A stretch of DNA of 8,404 nt from assembly GCA_034437795.1 (NCBI GenBank), contig DAOTTI010000142.1:1-8404 (forward strand), given 5' to 3'. The notes under the pieces were generated by a model. The model ran no database searches. It worked only from the letters and a program-made list of their open reading frames with translations, and was not told the origin of the DNA. Position 1 is the first letter of the stretch, and every line of letters starts with the position of its first letter. The DNA is from DAOTTI01 sp034437795 (GTDB taxonomy: Bacteria > Chloroflexota > UBA11872 > UBA12225). A program made the position numbers and the translations under genes. This document shows, piece after piece, positions 6,100-8,404 of this stretch.

Positions 6100-7098
6100 A
6101 TGAACCTGCGTGAACTGTATGAGACCTCGGTCCGGCTGGGGATGGCCCTCGACATCCGGGGCGAGGCCGCGCTGCGCGCGCAGCTGGCGCGCCGGCGCCA
6201 GGAGTACGAGGTGCTCCCCGATTGGCAGAAGCTCTTCTATGACCACGAGCGGTTCCGTAACCCCTTCGGCGACACGCGCATTGTGAACGGGCCCGAGGAC
6301 GTGGAGCTGAGCGCGATCATGCTCGGCATCGACATTCGGGTAGCGGAGCTGCTCCTGGCCGACCGGCTGCGCAGCGCCGGGACGCGCGTCGACGCCGTGA
6401 TCGCCCACCACGCCTCGGGCATGGGCGTCCCGCCGTCGCTGGAATGGGACACCATGGCGGTCCTGGTGGACATGCTCGTGGCGGAGGGCGTGCCCCGCGC
6501 GGACGCGGAGGCATCCATCCATCCCTACATCGAGGACAAGCTACGCTCCCTGGAGGACTTCCACCGTACTGGGCCGGACACGGCCAGGCTGCTGGGCCTG
6601 CCCCTGGCGTGCATCCATACGCCAGCAGACTACCACATCACGGTGGGCGTCCGCGCGGCGGTGGAGGCGGCCCGCCCGCGCACGGTGGGCGACGTGGCCG
6701 GCGCCCTGCTCTCCATTCCCGAGGTGCAGTCCGCGGCGCGCCTTGGCGTCCAGCCGCGGATCATGAGCGGTGAGGCCTCCTGGCCGGCGGGGCGCATCCT
6801 GTACAAGTTCGGCGGTGGCTATATCCTACCCCCATCAGCCTACCCGCTGCTGGGCCAGGCCAGCGTCAATACCGTCATCCAGATCGGCTGTACCGCGGCG
6901 CATGCCCAGGCGGCGCAGGAATCAGGCGTGGCCATCATCCGCGTCCCGCACGCCGCCTGCGACAACATTGGGATCAACCTGCTGCTGGACGCGGTGGAGC
7001 GTGAGCTCGGCCCGCTGGTGGTCATCCCCTGCGGCGCCTTCGAGCGCATCTCCCGCCTCGGCGGGAGGACGCCTCCGCCAATATCGCCAGGCGCATGA
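6100..7098 (+). CDS. NIF3-like (DUF34-type) putative metal-binding protein, copy B
   Basis: This 332-residue paralogue of the protein at 219-1208 keeps the same marks: GIDI (D78), VIAHH (H103, H104), CIHTPADY (H173), IGCTAAHA (C264, H268), VPHAACDNIGIN (H284, D288) and a C-terminal VIPCGAFERI. Residues kept in both copies fit a metal site like that of NIF3 proteins, whose enzymatic role is not settled. The segment between the two metal-like clusters is longer than in short NIF3 proteins, as is usual in this subfamily as I recall it. GGAG at 6086-6089 lies 10 nt before the ATG, and the bases just upstream match those of copy A. A small GAGCG-AAGG-CGCTC hairpin (7097-7110) overlaps the stop. 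It lies between the sugar-binding-protein gene and the ROK gene, which points to a role in carbohydrate use or in repair or salvage of a cofactor used there. Confidence 0.83.
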   Translation: MNLRELYETSVRLGMALDIRGEAALRAQLARRRQEYEVLPDWQKLFYDHERFRNPFGDTRIVNGPEDVELSAIMLGIDIRVAELLLADRLRSAGTRVDAVIAHHASGMGVPPSLEWDTMAVLVDMLVAEGVPRADAEASIHPYIEDKLRSLEDFHRTGPDTARLLGLPLACIHTPADYHITVGVRAAVEAARPRTVGDVAGALLSIPEVQSAARLGVQPRIMSGEASWPAGRILYKFGGGYILPPSAYPLLGQASVNTVIQIGCTAAHAQAAQESGVAIIRVPHAACDNIGINLLLDAVERELGPLVVIPCGAFERISRLGGRTPPPISPGA

Positions 7099-7135
7099 GC
7101 GAAGGCGCTCCTGCTCAGATTGGGAAGGAATATCG

Positions 7136-8404
7136 GTGAACACGCGCGCGAGCCAGACCCAGAATGGCTACCCTGGCTTCAGCGCGCCGGCGGCGCTGTC
7201 GCGCGATCCGCGGGTACACCTGCTCGGGCTCTTGCGCCGCTTCGGCACCCTTACCCGCGCCGGCCTAGCCGAGCACCTGGGGGTCAGCGCTGCCATGGTC
7301 AGCGAGTGGATCGCCGATCTGGCGCACGCGGGGCTCGTTGAAGATGCCGGCAAGGGGCAGTCACGGGGCGGCCGGCCTCCCCAGCGGATCGCTCTGGCCG
7401 GCGACGCGGCCCACGCCGTTGGGCTCGACTTCAGCGGCTGGCCGGTGCGGGCCGTCATCCGCGATCTGGCGGGTCGCGTGCGCTTCGAGGCCGCCCTTGA
7501 CGCGGGGTCCGTGGCCGCCAGCCCCACTCCAGGCGCGCCCTTCGCGCCGCCGGCGGATGGCGAAGGAGCGCTTCCACCGACGGCGCCGGCCGACATCGTG
7601 CGGGTCGCCCGGCTGGTGATCCAGCGCTCTGGTCTCGCTGCCGGCCAGGTCCGCGCTGCCGGCGTGGCGCTGGCCGGGTTTGTGGACACCCGCCGCGGGC
7701 TCCACCGCCCTGAGCCGGTGCCGGGCGCCCCATCGATCCCGCTGGCGGCAGCGGTGGCGGCACAGCTGGGGATCCCCGTGCTCATTGAGGACATGGCCCG
7801 AGCGGCCGCGCTGGCCGAGGCGCGTGACGGCGCCGCTGCGGGGATCGCCGACCTCCTGTTCCTCTCACTGGGCGACCGTGTGGGTGCGGCGCTCATCCTG
7901 GATGGCAACCTCTATCGTGGCCCGTGGGGCATCGTCGGGGAGCTGGGCCACATTGTGGTGCGCGAGGGCGGCCCGCGTTGCACCTGCGGTAACCTGGGCT
8001 GCGTGCAGGCCTTGGCCTCTCGCCCCGCCATCCTGCGCCAGGTGCGTGACGCGCTGGCGGCCGGCGTCGTGTCGACGATTGGCTCGGCGGCAGCCGGCCC
8101 GGCGCTGGAGATCGATGCGGTGGTGGCGGCCGCGGCGCAGGGCGACCGGCTGGCGGCGTCGGTCCTCCGGCAGGCGGGGCAGGACGTGGGTCGCGCCCTG
8201 GCCGCCGGGGCCAATCTGCTCGGGCCCACGATGGTGGTGCTGGGGGGCTACGCGCCCAGCCTGGGAGACATCTTCGTCGGCGAGGTGCGGCGCGTGCTGG
8301 AGACCCACGTCGTGCCGCCCATCTGGGAGCGGATGAGCGTCGGGGTCGGCGTGCTCGGGGTGAATGCGGCCGCACTGGGGGCGGCCTGGGGCGCCCTCGA
8401 CCTC
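7136..8404 (+). CDS. ROK-family transcriptional regulator (3' end outside the window)
   Basis: A GTG at 7136, with AAGGA about 6 nt upstream, opens a frame of 423 codons that is still open at the window end. Residues of about 24-68 form a winged helix (LLGLLRRFGTLTRAGLAEHLGVSAAMVSEWIADLAHAGLVED), followed by a GGRPPQRIAL wing. The rest is the ROK sugar-kinase-like domain: VGLDFSG (D98) in place of the ATP-binding DxGGT, GELGH (H272), and the zinc motif C282-T-C284-G-N-L-G-C289. The usual ENDAN motif, which holds the catalytic Asp in ROK kinases, reads E218-D-M220-A-R, so kinase activity is unlikely. A Pro/Ala-rich stretch (about residues 122-150) separates two parts of the domain and looks longer than usual. 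Such proteins are mostly sugar-responsive repressors. The gene follows NIF3-like copy B by 37 bp, and the palindrome at 1448-1467 is a possible operator. Confidence 0.9.
   Translation, partial: MNTRASQTQNGYPGFSAPAALSRDPRVHLLGLLRRFGTLTRAGLAEHLGVSAAMVSEWIADLAHAGLVEDAGKGQSRGGRPPQRIALAGDAAHAVGLDFSGWPVRAVIRDLAGRVRFEAALDAGSVAASPTPGAPFAPPADGEGALPPTAPADIVRVARLVIQRSGLAAGQVRAAGVALAGFVDTRRGLHRPEPVPGAPSIPLAAAVAAQLGIPVLIEDMARAAALAEARDGAAAGIADLLFLSLGDRVGAALILDGNLYRGPWGIVGELGHIVVREGGPRCTCGNLGCVQALASRPAILRQVRDALAAGVVSTIGSAAAGPALEIDAVVAAAAQGDRLAASVLRQAGQDVGRALAAGANLLGPTMVVLGGYAPSLGDIFVGEVRRVLETHVVPPIWERMSVGVGVLGVNAAALGAAWGALDL

Noticed and set aside
7136..8404. ROK-family sugar kinase such as glucokinase
   Set aside because: A winged helix precedes the domain and the ATP-binding and catalytic motifs are altered (DFSGW, EDMAR).

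Overview
The window is GC-rich bacterial DNA. Gene starts carry Shine-Dalgarno sites, and codons favour G or C in third position. The mix of genes (a Tat-type lipoprotein sugar-binding protein, a ROK repressor, a DegT aminotransferase, a Gfo/Idh/MocA oxidoreductase and two long NIF3-like proteins) suggests a Chloroflexota-like or similar high-GC soil or thermophilic bacterium. No marker gene is present, so the taxon is a guess.

Layout: two transcription units diverge from an AT-rich control region at about 1395-1501. The minus-strand unit carries a 51-bp relic of a sugar-binding-protein gene, a complete NIF3-like gene (219-1208), and the start of a Gfo/Idh/MocA dehydrogenase that leaves the window at base 1. 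The plus-strand unit runs 1599-8404 without a strand change: a two-domain protein with a deacetylase-like core, a DegT/DnrJ/EryC1/StrS PLP aminotransferase, an ABC-transporter sugar-binding lipoprotein, a second NIF3-like gene, and a ROK-family regulator whose end lies beyond the window.

Control region: a good sigma-70-type promoter is visible on each strand (TTGACA-17-TATGCT on plus, TTGACG-17-TAGCAT on minus). Between them lies a perfect 7-6-7 palindrome that looks like a regulator site. A strong stem-loop sits in the plus-strand leader.

Main observation: the pair 'sugar-binding protein, heptad-type inverted repeat, NIF3-like gene' occurs twice in opposite orientation. It is intact at 4651-7098. 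At 219-1354 the binding-protein gene has shrunk to 17 recognisable codons that abut the repeat. The two NIF3-like genes share most of their sequence and even their ribosome-binding-site region. The locus therefore looks like a duplicated and partly decayed carbohydrate-utilisation cluster. Its likely scheme is uptake of a sugar by the lipoprotein (no permease seen here), modification by the deacetylase-like, aminotransferase and dehydrogenase enzymes, and control by the ROK protein. The role of the NIF3-like proteins is unknown. Their repeated linkage to a sugar-binding protein is the most promising lead for something undescribed.
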